Positions 1-10,609 are shown, numbered from the stretch's first letter. The stretch is DNA of 52,611 bases from Purshia tridentata (GCA_003254885.1 QANT01004373.1:1-52611); one strand, 5' to 3'. Made by a program: numbers and translations. Notes: generated by a model from the letters alone, not told the origin.

Positions 1-777
1 TGACTGGCGGATTTGGGTTTGGGTTTGGGGTTGGGTGGGTAGGGGCAGATATGGGTTTGGGGTTAGGTGTGTGGGGGCGGGGATGTGGGTTTGGAAGAAG
101 AAAGGAAAAAAATGGAAACAGGAAGGAAAAAAGTTGGAGAATAAGGAGAAGTTCAGACACAAAGAAGAAAAAAGAAGAAATAGAAAAAAATTGAAGAAGA
201 AGAAAGAAAAAAAAAAGGAGAAGAAGGAAGAAAGAGGAAAAAAAANAAAAACAGGAAGAAGAAGTTCAAACATGAAGGAGAAGAAATGGAAAAAGAAGGA
301 AGAAAAAAAGAAGAAGCAGAAGTTTAGACACAAAAAAAGAGAAGGAAAAAGAAAGAGAAAACTAATGGAAGAAGAAGGAAGTAAAAAAAAAAAGAGAAGA
401 AGACAAAAAAAAGAAGCAGAGGTTTTCAGACTCCCAGTAGAGGAAAGAAGATAGAAGATAGAGAAAAAGAATAAAGAATAAAGAAGAAAGAGAAAAAAAA
501 ATGTTTTTTTATTAATTTATTTTTAATAATATTTTATTATTTATTTGTCCACATAGCTATTATTTTTTAATTTTTAATTATCCACGTCAGCGCCACATCA
601 TCAGTTAATAGAGTTTTAGACGGATAGATTGACGGAGCTATATCCTTGCCAAGATTTTAAAGATGAGGTACCAAAAAGTTAAAAAAAAATTAAGGTACCA
701 TCTTGCAATCTGACCCAAACCTAAGATACTAAATTGTAATTTATCTTAAAAACAACTATGGACTTACAAAAATATAA
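1..777. other. Gene-free left edge with homopurine tract
   Basis: No gene is supported here. Positions 1-90 are G/T-rich with TTTGGG-like words. Positions about 96-500 are an almost pure A/G strand built from GAA/GAAA words, with one N at 246. The long Lys/Glu open frame across it is a by-product of this composition. From about 540 to 745 there is AT-rich repeat-like sequence with a dispersed-element flavour, possibly one terminal repeat of an element that starts outside the window. Confidence 0.6.
96..500 (+). repeat. Homopurine (GAA-rich) low-complexity tract
   Basis: About 400 bases in which pyrimidines are rare. The words GAAGAA, GAAAAA and GGAAG recur without a fixed period. Such tracts can form triplex DNA and are prone to polymerase slippage, which may explain the N at 246. 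No protein function should be read from it. Confidence 0.8.
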
Positions 778-1228
778 GGAAAATTCATATGGACTCTTCT
801 TAACTAGTACTAATTTAATATGAGTTTAAGTTACCAATTTGCTCTCTCAGAGTTTCTAGAAAATTTGAGTAGTCCAAATTTATTTCTAAAAAATTAAAAT
901 AATTTTCCTCTATAAAATAAATTCTAAATAATCGAAAATTTTCATAAAGTCCTGGAAAAATTCTCAAAGATATTTTGAAAATTACCAAAAACCTTTTTTG
1001 GAAAATTCTTCTGAGACTTTACGAAAATTCTAAAATTTTTTTAGAATTATTTTTATAGAGGGAAATTTATTCCAAACCTTGTAATTTTTGGAGTTCAGGA
1101 GCTTATCTTATGACTTTTCTAAAAGTATAGAGTATTTTAATTTTTTGGAAGTAAATTCATAGAGCAAATTAGTAGTTGGGCCTCATAGTAAATTAGTATT
1201 AGTCAAAACAAATTCGTAGAAATTTTCT
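778..1228. mobile_element. Foldback (MITE-like) element
   Basis: The two halves are imperfect reverse complements over nearly the whole length. The left arm reads GGAAAATTCATATGGACT and later ACTAATTTAATATGAG; the reverse complement of the right end reads AGAAAATTTCTACGAATT and later ACTAATTTACTATGAG. Near the centre, CCTCTATAAAATAAATTC at about 908 pairs with GAATTATTTTTATAGAGGG at about 1043. No coding capacity. The superfamily is not clear and no target-site duplication was established. Confidence 0.6.
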
Positions 1229-2370
1229 ATGTATTTTTTGACTTCAGAGGTATTTTTAAATAAGAGTTAAATTATTTCATCAAGCCACATACTATGAGGG
1301 TAATCTTAGTTTATAATACATATGTCAGTGTTTTATATTATGACACCTACTTTGAGTTTGTATCAAAGAAAGAAAAATGTCACTTCTGTTATAAACTCTC
1401 TTTAAATGAGGGGCAAATTGGTCTCTTATATTAAATAAAATTTTAATTCCTCTCTCTCACTCTCTCTCTACTACGACATCTCCAGCAAAAATTGAAGAAA
1501 TGGCCAAACTAACCTCCGGCTAGTGTTGACATCCACCCCTTCCCCACCCCTGCCCAACCCACCTCTGGCCCCACCTTTCCCCTATTTCGTAAACTTTTTA
1601 CCCTCGATTCATAGAAACCCAAATTCAAAACAGTCACCTGGATGAGAAAAATCACACAATTCAGGCCTAATTTAACAAAGATACTTCAATTGGATTCAAA
1701 AGAGTCCAAAATTGAACAAGAAAACCCAACTTAGCCACCAACCGCAATAGAGCCTGCAGCGGCCGTGGGTTCCAAATTGGGTTTATCATTTTGAGCAATA
1801 ATTGGATCAAATTAAGCATACAGACATGTAGAGTAGAGAGAGAGAATCAAAATCCATACCTCACTCGATGGATTTCATCGTTGAAGCCACCGAAAACTGG
1901 CCAGGAAAGCCACAACTTTGGAGCTTCAACTCACCATCACAGGTGGTTGCATAGGGGAATCTAAACACTATTTGGACTCTCTTTTAAGACTATGGAAAAT
2001 TGAGATTAAAACCAAAACCAAGAAGCAATATACAAGGGACTTAAGTCAAATTTTCTGCCTATGTACAAGTATCCCAATGCTAGTAACTGGTAGACTTTTT
2101 GGTAAGAAGCTAATTTTAAAGGCAGTGGTTTAGACCATCGAAATAAAATCCCCTTATATGATTATATTACCTTTTCTTGTGGTTTAATGGGTAATAATAT
2201 TATAACAAAAAGTAATAACTTATAGTCCGTGAAAATGAGTTAATTTAATGACAATCCGCCCTGAGAACATTGTTTCCATTAAATACATCATCAAGGCCTT
2301 TTTACTGCCTTGCTCTCAGCACTACCTGTTTTTTAAATTAATTTAAAATAATTACAATCTGCAAGCTAAG
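1229..2370. other. Intergenic, no gene recognised
   Basis: AT-rich spacer with a short CT-rich patch (about 1450-1475) and a C-rich patch (about 1535-1590). The 71-codon frame at 1918-2133 starts from a non-ATG codon and resembles no family I know. Nothing else is supported. Confidence 0.5.
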
Positions 2371-2685
2371 ATATTTCCAAAATCCCACATTGAAAATATG
2401 AAGCCTTGCTATTCGCTTATAAAGGCTTGGATTACTCTTCCAACTACCAATTGGTTTAGCATGGATGCCTAGATTCCTTCATGGTATAAGAGCAGTTTAT
2501 TTACCTGATGAGCCCAAACGGCTACACATGCTCTCACGTGTCAAGCTTGAATAACGCCACATGTGCAAGAGAGTGTTAAAAGAAATCCCACATTAAAAAT
2601 GTGAGGACCATGCTAGTGGCTTATAAGGGTTTAGATTACTCTTTGCAATCTCAATTGGTTTTGAAATAGATGTCTAGATTCCTTC
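2371..2685 (+). mobile_element. TRIM-type miniature LTR retroelement
   Basis: Two direct repeats of about 111 bp (2371-2481 and 2574-2685) share AAATCCCACATT, a CTTATAA box, GATTACTCTT, CAATTGGTTTT and the end word CTAGATTCCTTCA. Directly after the first repeat (2482-2494) comes TGGTATAAGAGCA, 12 of 13 matches to the usual plant primer-binding site for initiator methionine tRNA (TGGTATCAGAGCA). The second repeat begins TGTTAAAAG and is preceded by a short purine run, as expected of a polypurine tract. The interior is only about 92 bp with no coding capacity. This LTR-PBS-PPT-LTR layout is that of terminal-repeat retrotransposons in miniature. The start of the first LTR has decayed. Confidence 0.75.
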
Positions 2686-2799
2686 AGTCTCAATTCAGAT
2701 ATTTTTAATAGAAAATGAATTCAAAACATATTTAAAATTTAAAAAATTCACAATATTTTACTCTAAAGAAACATATTTTATCAAACAAAATTCATGTTA

Positions 2800-3190
2800 T
2801 CATGCAAACAAATGAAACAAATCATATTACAAATAATACAAAACACAAAAAAATTAAATAACGAAAATAATATTACAAATAATACAAAACTCAAACAAAT
2901 TTTATAAGAAACATCATATTACAAATAATACTAAACCCAAAAATTATATAACAAACATCATATTACAAATAATACAAAAACCCAAATTAAACAAACACAC
3001 CTCCAACATTTTTTTCCCACAAAAATTTGAGAAAAAAAAAACAAATATGTTAATTAGTTTCCAACAAAGAAAATTTGAGAAAACTGAAAATAAATTTAGT
3101 TTCACACCTCTAAAATTTGTTTGCAATAAAAACCTGAAAAAAGAAATAACAACACAAATATGTAAATTAGTTTCCAACAACAAATCTGAA
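2800..3190. repeat. Degenerate AT-rich tandem repeats
   Basis: The phrase ATTACAAATAATACAAAA recurs at about 2826, 2871, 2919 and 2961 with spacing of roughly 42-48 bp. It is followed by two copies of a TTAGTTTCCAACAA-containing unit (about 3052 and 3168). The open frame on the minus strand here is a product of the repeat. Confidence 0.6.
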
Positions 3191-3335
3191 AAAATATTTG
3201 AAAATAAAAAATAAAAAATTTAGATTTGGACCCCCAACCAAAATGCCTTCTTCCATCTTGGCCTTCCAATGAAAATCTACAAATACCGGGATTTAAGAAG
3301 ATGTTAAAGGAGAAGAGATAAATGACTGAAATATA

Positions 3336-3657
3336 TTAGGAGTGGGAATGGGTTGGGTCGGGCTGATAATAGCCAATAATCCTACCTGATCTGAGCAACT
3401 GACTCTACCATATCTCATAACCAACAACCAATCCAGTCATTGTGGGTCAGATGCAAGTCGATTACCAGTAAAGCCGATAAAGCCGATATACATGGTACAA
3501 ATAGGCCGATAATTGATCAATTCCAAAACTATCATCCGAACCAATTATGATGGGTCGATTGTTATGGTGGGTCACATGTTGGTTGAATTATCGGCTGGCC
3601 GGTAATGGGTTGGTTGGCCGATAATGGCCGATAAAACCAACCTATTTTCACCCCTAA
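3336..3657. mobile_element. MITE, copy 1 of 2
   Basis: The left end reads TTAGGAGTGGGAATGGGTTG and the right end, reverse complemented, begins TTAGGGGTGAAAATAGGTTG. The interior is rich in CCGATAA and GGCCGATAA words and shares phrases such as CTCATAACCAACAAC and TGATGGGTCGATTG with the second copy at 6770-7152. Non-coding. Probably a non-autonomous DNA transposon; the target-site duplication was not resolved. Confidence 0.65.
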
Positions 3658-3759
3658 GTGGAATGATGATGCAGAAGAGAGAGTTCAGCTGAGGAAGAGA
3701 GGAAGGAAAGAGTTGCTAAGGAAGTGAGGAAAGTAGAGCGGCACGAGGGTATTAGGGAT

Positions 3760-4057
3760 TAGGGTAGTGGCGGATTGAACAGCCACTAAAGTTTTTTTCA
3801 AAATATATATATATTAGTGGCGAATTATAATGCCACTAGGGTTTTTTAAAAATTTAAAAATATAGTAGTGGTGAGAAAAATCCCCCTCAAACTTAGCAAC
3901 AGATTTAATCTGCCAGTGTGAACATTAGTGACGGATTAGACCACCACTATAGCTCAATAGTGGCTGGTTTGAAATCTACCATTGATGGCAAGCCAATAGC
4001 GATGGATTCATTAATGCGCCACTAAGATCAATCGTTGATGGCCATTTTGTTGTAGTG
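3760..4057 (+). mobile_element. CACTA-type element, one terminal end
   Basis: The stretch ends GGCCATTTTGTTGTAGTG at 4057; read in reverse this is CACTACAACAAAATGGCC, a typical start of a plant CACTA terminal repeat. Several AGTGGC/AGTGGCG motifs in both orientations (about 3765, 3812, 3958, 4016) look like subterminal repeats. I found no matching left terminus, so this is probably a truncated or broken copy. Confidence 0.5.
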
Positions 4058-5231
4058 TTAAAACCTAGACAAGAGAATCTAGCTCCTTTTGGTAAAGGAC
4101 ATCTATTGCAAATCTAACTCGCCAACATAGATCTAAGTATATAAATACTACATTATTACCTCTATTGAGAATTATTCCCAAAGCAGAAGAAAGAAAGAAA
4201 AAATGTATATCCTCATGGGCAATGAACTATATGAATAGTGTTAAATAAAAAAGATTTAATATTCATCCTTAAGCCTTGGTACATATGCAACTTAGACCAA
4301 ACACAGCCATGAATTATACAAACTTGTTAGGAATTCACCAAACGTAGATTAAAAATTTCTTCAAAACATATTTGCATATTCACCAAACTAGCATACTTCC
4401 ACACAAAGTACATAATAAGTGGGAACTAAATCAAACCAACCTTTCCATCATTACATAAAGCCATTAAGTAAATTAAGGAGAGGAAAAGGAATGTACCTCA
4501 AAAAAGGGAGGGAAAAAAATGGATTTAGGCAAGTTAATTAAATTTATGTACCAACTCTTTGCATGAAATCCATGTGTGATAAATAAAGAGGATGTGCCAA
4601 ACTGAGGTTGATTTTATATCCAAAAAGGAGAACCTACCAGCATACTGTAATGAACAGGTACAGTTTATACAAATTGCAAAATTTTACCTGGTTAAATCAA
4701 AAGAAGGACTAGCATCACTCTCTCTTTTCTGTGTGCACACAGAGGAAAGACCTTGGCCAAGCCAATACTTCAAGCTCAACTCTTAATATTAATGCTGCAA
4801 TAACCAACAATGGTAAGTTAAAGTTTCTAGAACAAGACAAATGTGGAGATCTGTAAGTGTTTCACACAAGCCACCGACCATAGTTTGCATGAATATCAGA
4901 ATATATGCATTTTTAATCTCTACTACCAGTACACATTACTAAATGAGATATAGAAATATAGGGATAAAACGTAAAATAAAAACAAAGCCCATCAATCAAT
5001 ATATTTGAGGCCCTGATAGCTCTATGTATGACTTGATCTTCTAAAGTTTGTAAGAAAGCTAAGCCTCAGGCAGCTCCAATTGTTATTTTGAGTCTGTTGT
5101 TCCAAGATATGATTCAATGACACCGCTCCCTACTCAAAATAAAAATTCTAGGGTCAAATAATAAATTTTAAATGGTAAACAAATAAAAATCTTTTATGAT
5201 CAGTTCTTTTTTTTCATCGTTGATTTCACAC
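4058..5231. other. Intergenic, no gene recognised
   Basis: AT-rich sequence with short open frames only. The 64-codon frame at 4592-4786 shows no recognisable family. Confidence 0.5.
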
Positions 5232-5367
5232 TTCTAAACAGATTATTCTTCGATCTTCCTCTCAGCATGAACTCATAAACAAGAAGTAGCTCCTCTTTCT
5301 CGCACCAGTATCCCAATAGCTTGATAAGATTGGGATGACAAAGCTTTCCTAGAAAGACTACCTCTGA
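5232..5367 (-). pseudogene. Solitary receptor-like cytoplasmic kinase exon
   Basis: Read on the minus strand, an acceptor (TTGATAATGCAG) is followed by a 136-nt open stretch translating to [20 protein letters not shown] and on through LLVYEFM to NNLFR, then a GTGTGA donor. This is the alpha-C to beta-5 part of a plant receptor-like cytoplasmic kinase: the HPNL(I/V)KLxGY motif and LLVYEFM hinge are diagnostic. The glycine loop, catalytic HRD and DFG exons were not found within several kb on either side, so this is most likely a relic or a transposon-carried exon. The reading frame and both splice sites are still intact. Confidence 0.65.
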
Positions 5368-5407
5368 CTGCATTATCAAATATAAGGAAGCCAAATAATT
5401 TTCCATT

Positions 5408-6000
5408 TGGCTAATTTTTTACAAAAAAAATCTATCAATGAATATGTAAAAATTGAAGGGTTCGTATTGATACAAAACAACTTAGGTGGGCCCCACAAGA
5501 AGATCCTCATTTAACACTAAATGAGGGGATCTCTCATTAATTAGAAGGTTTTTCTATATATATATTAATTAATTTTTTTGCCACAGGGAGGGAAAGTGAG
5601 ACACATCTCTTTTCTTCCTTTTTCTTTCCTTTTTTTTTTTTTTATGGTACATTCATCCTTCTAGCTCACTAACTCCATTTGCATTGCTTATTTGACTGGT
5701 CTTTGTTGAAGGCACCTGAACAGTTTTGTATTATATTTTCTAATATTTGCATGGTTCTCTGCAAGTTCTTTGCATTCAAAAACTTCATGGATGGAGCAAT
5801 TAGTGGTCTTACTGGAGCCATCCAAGTGATCCAGATTCCTAGGTAGCTTCGACATTTGGTAAGAATTATTTACTTTAGTTTGTGAAATGTTGTTTTGGTA
5901 AAATTTTAGAATTACCATTTTGGCTTTGTAACTTCAAATGACTATATATAAATGTTGGATTTACTTTTTGTTATGGTTGAGTTAATTACTTTGTTGAAAT
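5408..6000. other. Intergenic, unrecognised minus-strand open frame
   Basis: The minus-strand frame at 5688-5918 (76 codons) has a protein-like composition in its last 50 residues, but I do not recognise it. The rest is T-rich spacer. Confidence 0.3.
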
Positions 6001-6536
6001 GTTTACTCATTAGAAATGTTACTAAAAAGGAAACAATTTGGATGCAAGCAGGCTGTTCAATGTCTTCATAACCATTATACAACCCAAATTTGCAAAATAT
6101 GTTAAATGTAAATCAAACAAACAATGGTTGTCAATTTAAAATATTCTGTTAATAAAACAGAGACAACGGTTTTAGTTAGGAACAACATTTAATACTTAAA
6201 AATGATGTATATCATCATTTTATGTAACGGTTTGTTTTAAATAATGATGTTTAACTTGCTTTAGGATAATATTTATAGTGACTAACTATTGTAAGTAATA
6301 CATATTAACAATAGTTTTTTTCTCTTGAACTGTTGTTTAGGCTTTTACAAGACAACACTTTAAGACCAAATATAAGGTTTTTCTTGCACCATATACAATG
6401 GTTGTAAATGAAAAACGTTATATGAATCAATTCAGACAACGATTAAAAATCGTTGTATTAAAGGGCCACAAACAACAAGCGCATAGACAATAAAATTTGG
6501 GGTAATAGACAACAGTGAAACCTGATTTTAGTAGTG
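6000..6536 (+). mobile_element. CACTA-type element, second terminal end (approximate left limit)
   Basis: The stretch ends CCTGATTTTAGTAGTG at 6536, whose reverse complement starts CACTACTAAAA. Upstream are repeated ACAACGGTT, ACAACGATT and AACGGTTT motifs in both orientations, like subterminal repeats. A left terminus is not visible, so the left limit is a guess. Differs from the end at 4057. Confidence 0.4.
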
Positions 6537-6769
6537 GTTGTCCCTCACCGCTTGAGTAAGTCAAGAAACCTACATGTTAGTCTCATCTTGCAATCCTCTT
6601 GTCATAGTCATACACTAAATGATCCCACTGGACGTGCCAAATTATGTTGCCCTGAAAATCACAGCAGAGTTTAGCTGAAGTCTTGATAAGAATACTATAG
6701 TCCTTAGATTTGTTTGCGGGCGTGCCACTGCATGGCCGAGAGGCCGAGTACAGAATTGATGTGTTTTAG

Positions 6770-7152
6770 TTAGGGGTAGGAATGGGTCAGGTCGGGTCAA
6801 TAATGACTGATAATTCTACCCAACCTGACCAATCGACTCTACTATATCTCACAACCAACAACTAAACCAATCGACTCTACTATATCTCATAACCAACAAC
6901 TAAACCAATCGACTCTACTATATCTCACAACCAACAACTAATCATCCATTGGATCAAATGCAGATATGTTGTCGATAAGGCCAATGAGGCCGATATAGGT
7001 AGTACAAATAGGTCGATCAAGCCAATAATTGATCAATTTTACAACCAACATTCGAACCAACTTTGATGGGTCGATTGGTATTATCGGCGGTTGGCCAATA
7101 ACGAGTCAATTGGCTAATAATGGCCGAGAAACCGACCCATTCCCACCCCTAA
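6770..7152. mobile_element. MITE, copy 2 of 2, with internal tandem triplication
   Basis: Ends are TTAGGGGTAGGAATGGGTCA on the left and CCCATTCCCACCCCTAA on the right, the same family as 3336-3657. This copy is longer because a 38-bp unit starting CGACTCTACTATATCTCACA is repeated: 6834-6871, 6872-6909 and a partial third from 6910. Copy 1 has the matching sequence only once. Confidence 0.7.
6834..6941 (+). repeat. 38-bp tandem repeat, about 2.8 copies
   Basis: Units start at 6834, 6872 and 6910 and are almost identical, differing by TCACAACC versus TCATAACC. They lie inside a MITE and point to recent slippage or unequal exchange. Confidence 0.85.
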
Positions 7153-7852
7153 TTTTGGTGATTGCGTAGAAATACCTAACCTTTCTCAAACAATTTTACG
7201 ACAAGCAAGGAACAAGAATCTTGCTTAGGTTTGCTCTCTACATTGCAATTGACTTTACTCGTTGGGTGTAATTGTGATTGTGTGCTCAAATTCAAAAGTA
7301 TGAAAAACAATTGTTAAAGTAATGGATGAACAAAAAATGGATCTTAATGAAAAAGGTGTTAATAACTTGATTATCATGAAATTGAGTAATAATAGTGGTA
7401 CTAACAATGAATCTCTTATCGAGAAAACATGAAATAAGATAAATAAATAAAAACCTAAACAAGAATCAATACCAAGGACAATGAAATCCTAAAAGAGCTA
7501 AAAACAAGGAACAAAGAGCTTGAGAGCTTGAAGAAAGTGGGATGCTTGAGATTTTGAGTTTTCTAAAATTTGTGGGTTGTGTTGAAAGTCTTCTCTTTGT
7601 GCTAATTGCATCTATTTATATTGATCAAAACCCTAGAACTTTAGAAAAATCCTTTTCCTTGTTGAATTTGGACTTATCCTTTCTTTTGCTTCATGCTCAA
7701 TACTTGCTTGAATGGATTTCCTAATCCACCAAGGATTTCGGCAAGATTGGACTTTGGCTTGACTTTGGATTCGTGTAGACTTTGGCCTCAATCATGAATC
7801 TAGGCTGGAACTTAGGCAATTAATTCTAGTTTAATTTGGCCACAGATCCAGC
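7153..7852. other. Intergenic, possible LTR remnant
   Basis: No gene. The piece around 7540-7660 (GCATCTATTTATATTGATCA followed by AAAACCCTAGAA) resembles the TATA region of a plant LTR, but no partner LTR, primer-binding site or retroelement protein was found nearby. Confidence 0.3.
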
Positions 7853-9066
7853 GGAAACAATTCTGGATATTAACTTTAAAAGTGTATTGGTAGTACATAT
7901 ACTTGACTTTTGTAGAAATTCAGAATTTTTTTTCAATTTAATAAAAACATATGTTATGTAAAGGTATAAAATTGTCAATTCACTCATAAATAAAAAATAA
8001 TTATACAAAATTAAATATCTCTATCTCCCTCGTTCTGCAACAACAAACCCAACCACTACCACACTCTCCTCCCCACCATCTATCTCTCTCTTTTTCCTAC
8101 CTTAAATACCTTAATTAAACAAAATCTAAAATAATTAACCAAAAATAAACAAAACCAAATTCAAAAATCCAAGATTTATTAGTTGATTATCTTTTCCGAT
8201 ACCCAATTCAAACAGAAAAATGAAAAACGGCAGAGGCATGTATTCCAATCCGGTAACAATCTCAAGTGCCCATCAGTTGCGGTATCTCTTTCTTCTTTGC
8301 TTGGATTTGGTTCGGGTCATGGATTCCATATATTGAAACTTAGAGATGGGTTTGGGTTGCAAGAGTTGAGGTTTGATGAGGCCATGATGGCAAGGTGGAA
8401 GTTTCAGATGATAGGGAGGATGAAGGTGGAGAACTTGGTGGCGAAGGGTAGGACCAGTAGGTTTGAATTGGTCAAGAGGAGGGTGGCATTGGAGTAGAGG
8501 AATGCGCGGACCAGCGTGGGCTTCGAGACATCGAGGCAGAAGGAGGAGAGGCTGAGCGTAAGAACGGTCTAGCTCTATCAGTGGGGTAAGTGTGAAGATG
8601 GAGGAGGTTCATGGGTTTGGGGGCTTGGGCAACTACTCGAATCAGCTCCTAGACCTCCAATCACCAGAAGAAGAAGATGGGTGATGTTGGGTGTTGCAGA
8701 AAATGGTGAAGTGTTGTTGGTGTTGTAAAAGAAGAAGAAAGAGGAAGGTGGGGTGCGGTTGGGTGTTGCAGAAGAAGAAGACGGAGAAGAAATGAAGAAG
8801 AAGATAATAGATGGGTCCACTGGGGGAAGAAAGTGTTGTTGAGCTTTCTTTTCTTTTTTAATTATTGTCTTTTTGGATTTTATTATCTTTTTTAAGGTTT
8901 TATTTTTTTTTACAGTTTAAGAAATCAAATTTACCTCTTTAAAAAGTCACATGCTCGACACGTGATCAATTTTTAATGATGAATGTGACGAGAAATCCTG
9001 AATTGCTACAAAAGTCAAAGTATATGTACTAACAATACACTTTTTAAGTTGATATTCTGAATTGGC
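7853..9066. mobile_element. Long-TIR (Mutator-like) non-autonomous element
   Basis: The left arm at about 7853-7920 and the right arm at about 8994-9066 are inverted repeats of about 65-70 bp. Shared words, in arm orientation, include AAAAGTGTATTG, TAGTACATATACTT and CTTTTGTAG followed by AATTCAG. The interior (about 8020-8820) is unlike the AT-rich arms: it has pyrimidine-rich then G-rich, coding-like sequence, but no transposase. Long arms and a gene-like interior suit a Mutator-like (Pack-MULE) element; the target-site duplication could not be defined. A related interior lies inverted at about 51,830-52,220. Confidence 0.65.
8183..8575 (+). pseudogene. Unrecognised degenerate coding-like stretch
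   Basis: A plus-strand frame continues as coding-like sequence (residues such as ARWKFQMIGRMKVENLVAKG) to a TAG at 8494-8496, then in the same frame to another TAG near 8573. The M assigned at its start comes from a non-ATG codon. I do not recognise the family, and the opposite strand could be the original sense. It lies inside the long-TIR element, so it may be captured gene sequence. Confidence 0.3.
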
Positions 9067-9464
9067 TCTGCTTTCATATACTTTTTCCTGAAAAAACTAA
9101 AAGTAAAAAATAAAGTTATAAGACAAATTTTGTACCTTATATGATTGCTCACAATCCAACCTTTAATGATAACAATACAAGCTATCTTGGATGATGGCAA
9201 ATGAGAATGAATGATGGTTGAGGAATGGGTGTACGACAGAGAAAGAGTCTGAGATGAGGGTGGGGAGAGACATGAGAGAGGGAAGAAGTTGCAAAAAGAC
9301 TCAAGTGAAGGGAGAGGAAGAGACATACATGCGTAAGTTTCTTGGTTGTAGCAAGTTTTTCAATTTTAAGGGTATTTGAGTCTTTTCATTACCCGTTTGA
9401 CTTAATTTTGTATAATTATCAAAAGTACATTTAGAAGTCTTTAATGCGGAGCGGTTTATAAAAA

Positions 9465-10355
9465 AGGAAAATTTTAGCCATACTCAACAATTTTCTTTTG
9501 ATACCCAATATATATTTTAAATTTGAATGGACCATTTTATCCCTTAGTAAAATTACCAATAAGGACAAATTATAACTTTTAAAAAATCAAATTTTCTTTC
9601 TATATCCAACTTCTTTACTAGCCCTAATCTAACCATCCTCACTCATCCTCACTCTCACTCACACCCTCTCTCACACTTACACTAACATTAAATTAAACCA
9701 TAACATCAAAACAAGGGTTTTTTTTTTCATATTTTAGACGTTTTAAGAATTTTTGATTCAGGACGTGTTCAGTGAACTAGGACCGAACATGACTATAACA
9801 TTCGGTTAGAGCTGATCGAACAAATGAGAAATATTCGGTTGGAGCCGGCCGAACAAATGAGAAATGTCCGATTGGTGCCAACCGAAGATTTGCAACGAAC
9901 TCAGCAGACCAGAGCCGAATGGCCTCCAACAACATAAATGAATCCAACCCAAAAATTCACCAAAAATTCAAATCAATGGATAAAATACATATAAAAATAA
10001 CAAACCCATCATAAAATATATGTAATTGGCCCAAAACAACAAATAAAAAGTTTAAGAACTGAGATTGGATGTTCTATTTGGTGGTGGTGAGGGGAATATG
10101 GCAGCTTTGGGTATGGTGGTGGCCTATTAGGTATGGATGTGGTGTAAATTTATTATTGTTGAGTATGAGTGTAAAATTGTGGATAAGGAAAGAAAATTAA
10201 AATAATAGGTTGAGTGTCTATTAATAAGAGTAATATGGTAATTTACGTTAGGTAAAATAAGAAAAATTGATTTGAAAAATATGAGTGTTAAATAAATTAA
10301 AAAATCGGGTAACAAAAAAATATTATTGGATATAAATAGAAATTCCCTATAAAAA
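9465..10355. mobile_element. Possible degenerate TIR element
   Basis: The left end (TTTTGATACCCAATATAT, then TTTTATCCC and AAAATTACC) resembles the reverse complement of the right end (TTTTGTTACCCGATTTT, then TTATTTTACC and AAATTACC). The match is loose and AT-rich, so this is tentative. The interior holds the 33-bp repeats and a stretch of higher GC. Confidence 0.35.
9800..9890 (+). repeat. 33-bp tandem repeat, about 2.7 copies
   Basis: Units start at about 9800, 9833 and 9866 with the pattern TTCGGTT...CGAACAAATGAGAAAT. Each copy carries a small CGGTT/AACCG-like inverted pair. Confidence 0.7.
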
Positions 10356-10568
10356 AAGATCATTTTTCCAATTTTCTCAATAAATTTGCACACTTCACGG
10401 TTTGTTAATTATAAAAAAAAAAAACAAGTTCACATGATTTTCTCTATTGTAGGGTTGAGGGGGTTTCAGTTCTTCATTTTCCACTCTTTGCCTTTCTGGT
10501 CTTTACCGTACTGAGTACACTATTACTATACACTCAATCTCCATTTTCTGCTCTTAGCCACGCTCCAA

Positions 10569-10575
10569 ATGAGGT

Positions 10576-10609
<34 letters not shown>

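Larger units (their letters stand above)
9067..10568. other. Spacer upstream of the p23 gene
   Basis: Contains a possible further inverted-repeat element (about 9465-10355), a 33-bp tandem repeat and the p23 promoter. A candidate TATA box, TATAAAA at 10410-10416, lies about 150 bp upstream of the p23 start codon. No other gene is supported. Confidence 0.5.

Noticed and set aside
1..90. Telomere-like TTTGGG repeats at the left edge
   Set aside because: The units are irregular and lack the plant TTTAGGG period; this is simply G/T-rich sequence.
35..454. 139-codon Lys/Glu-rich open frame
   Set aside because: It follows directly from the homopurine composition, contains an N, and has no domain or promoter context.
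8578..8820. Minus-strand Ser/Pro-rich 80-codon frame
   Set aside because: It lies in the GAAGAAG-rich part of a repeat that recurs at about 52 kb, and has no gene features.
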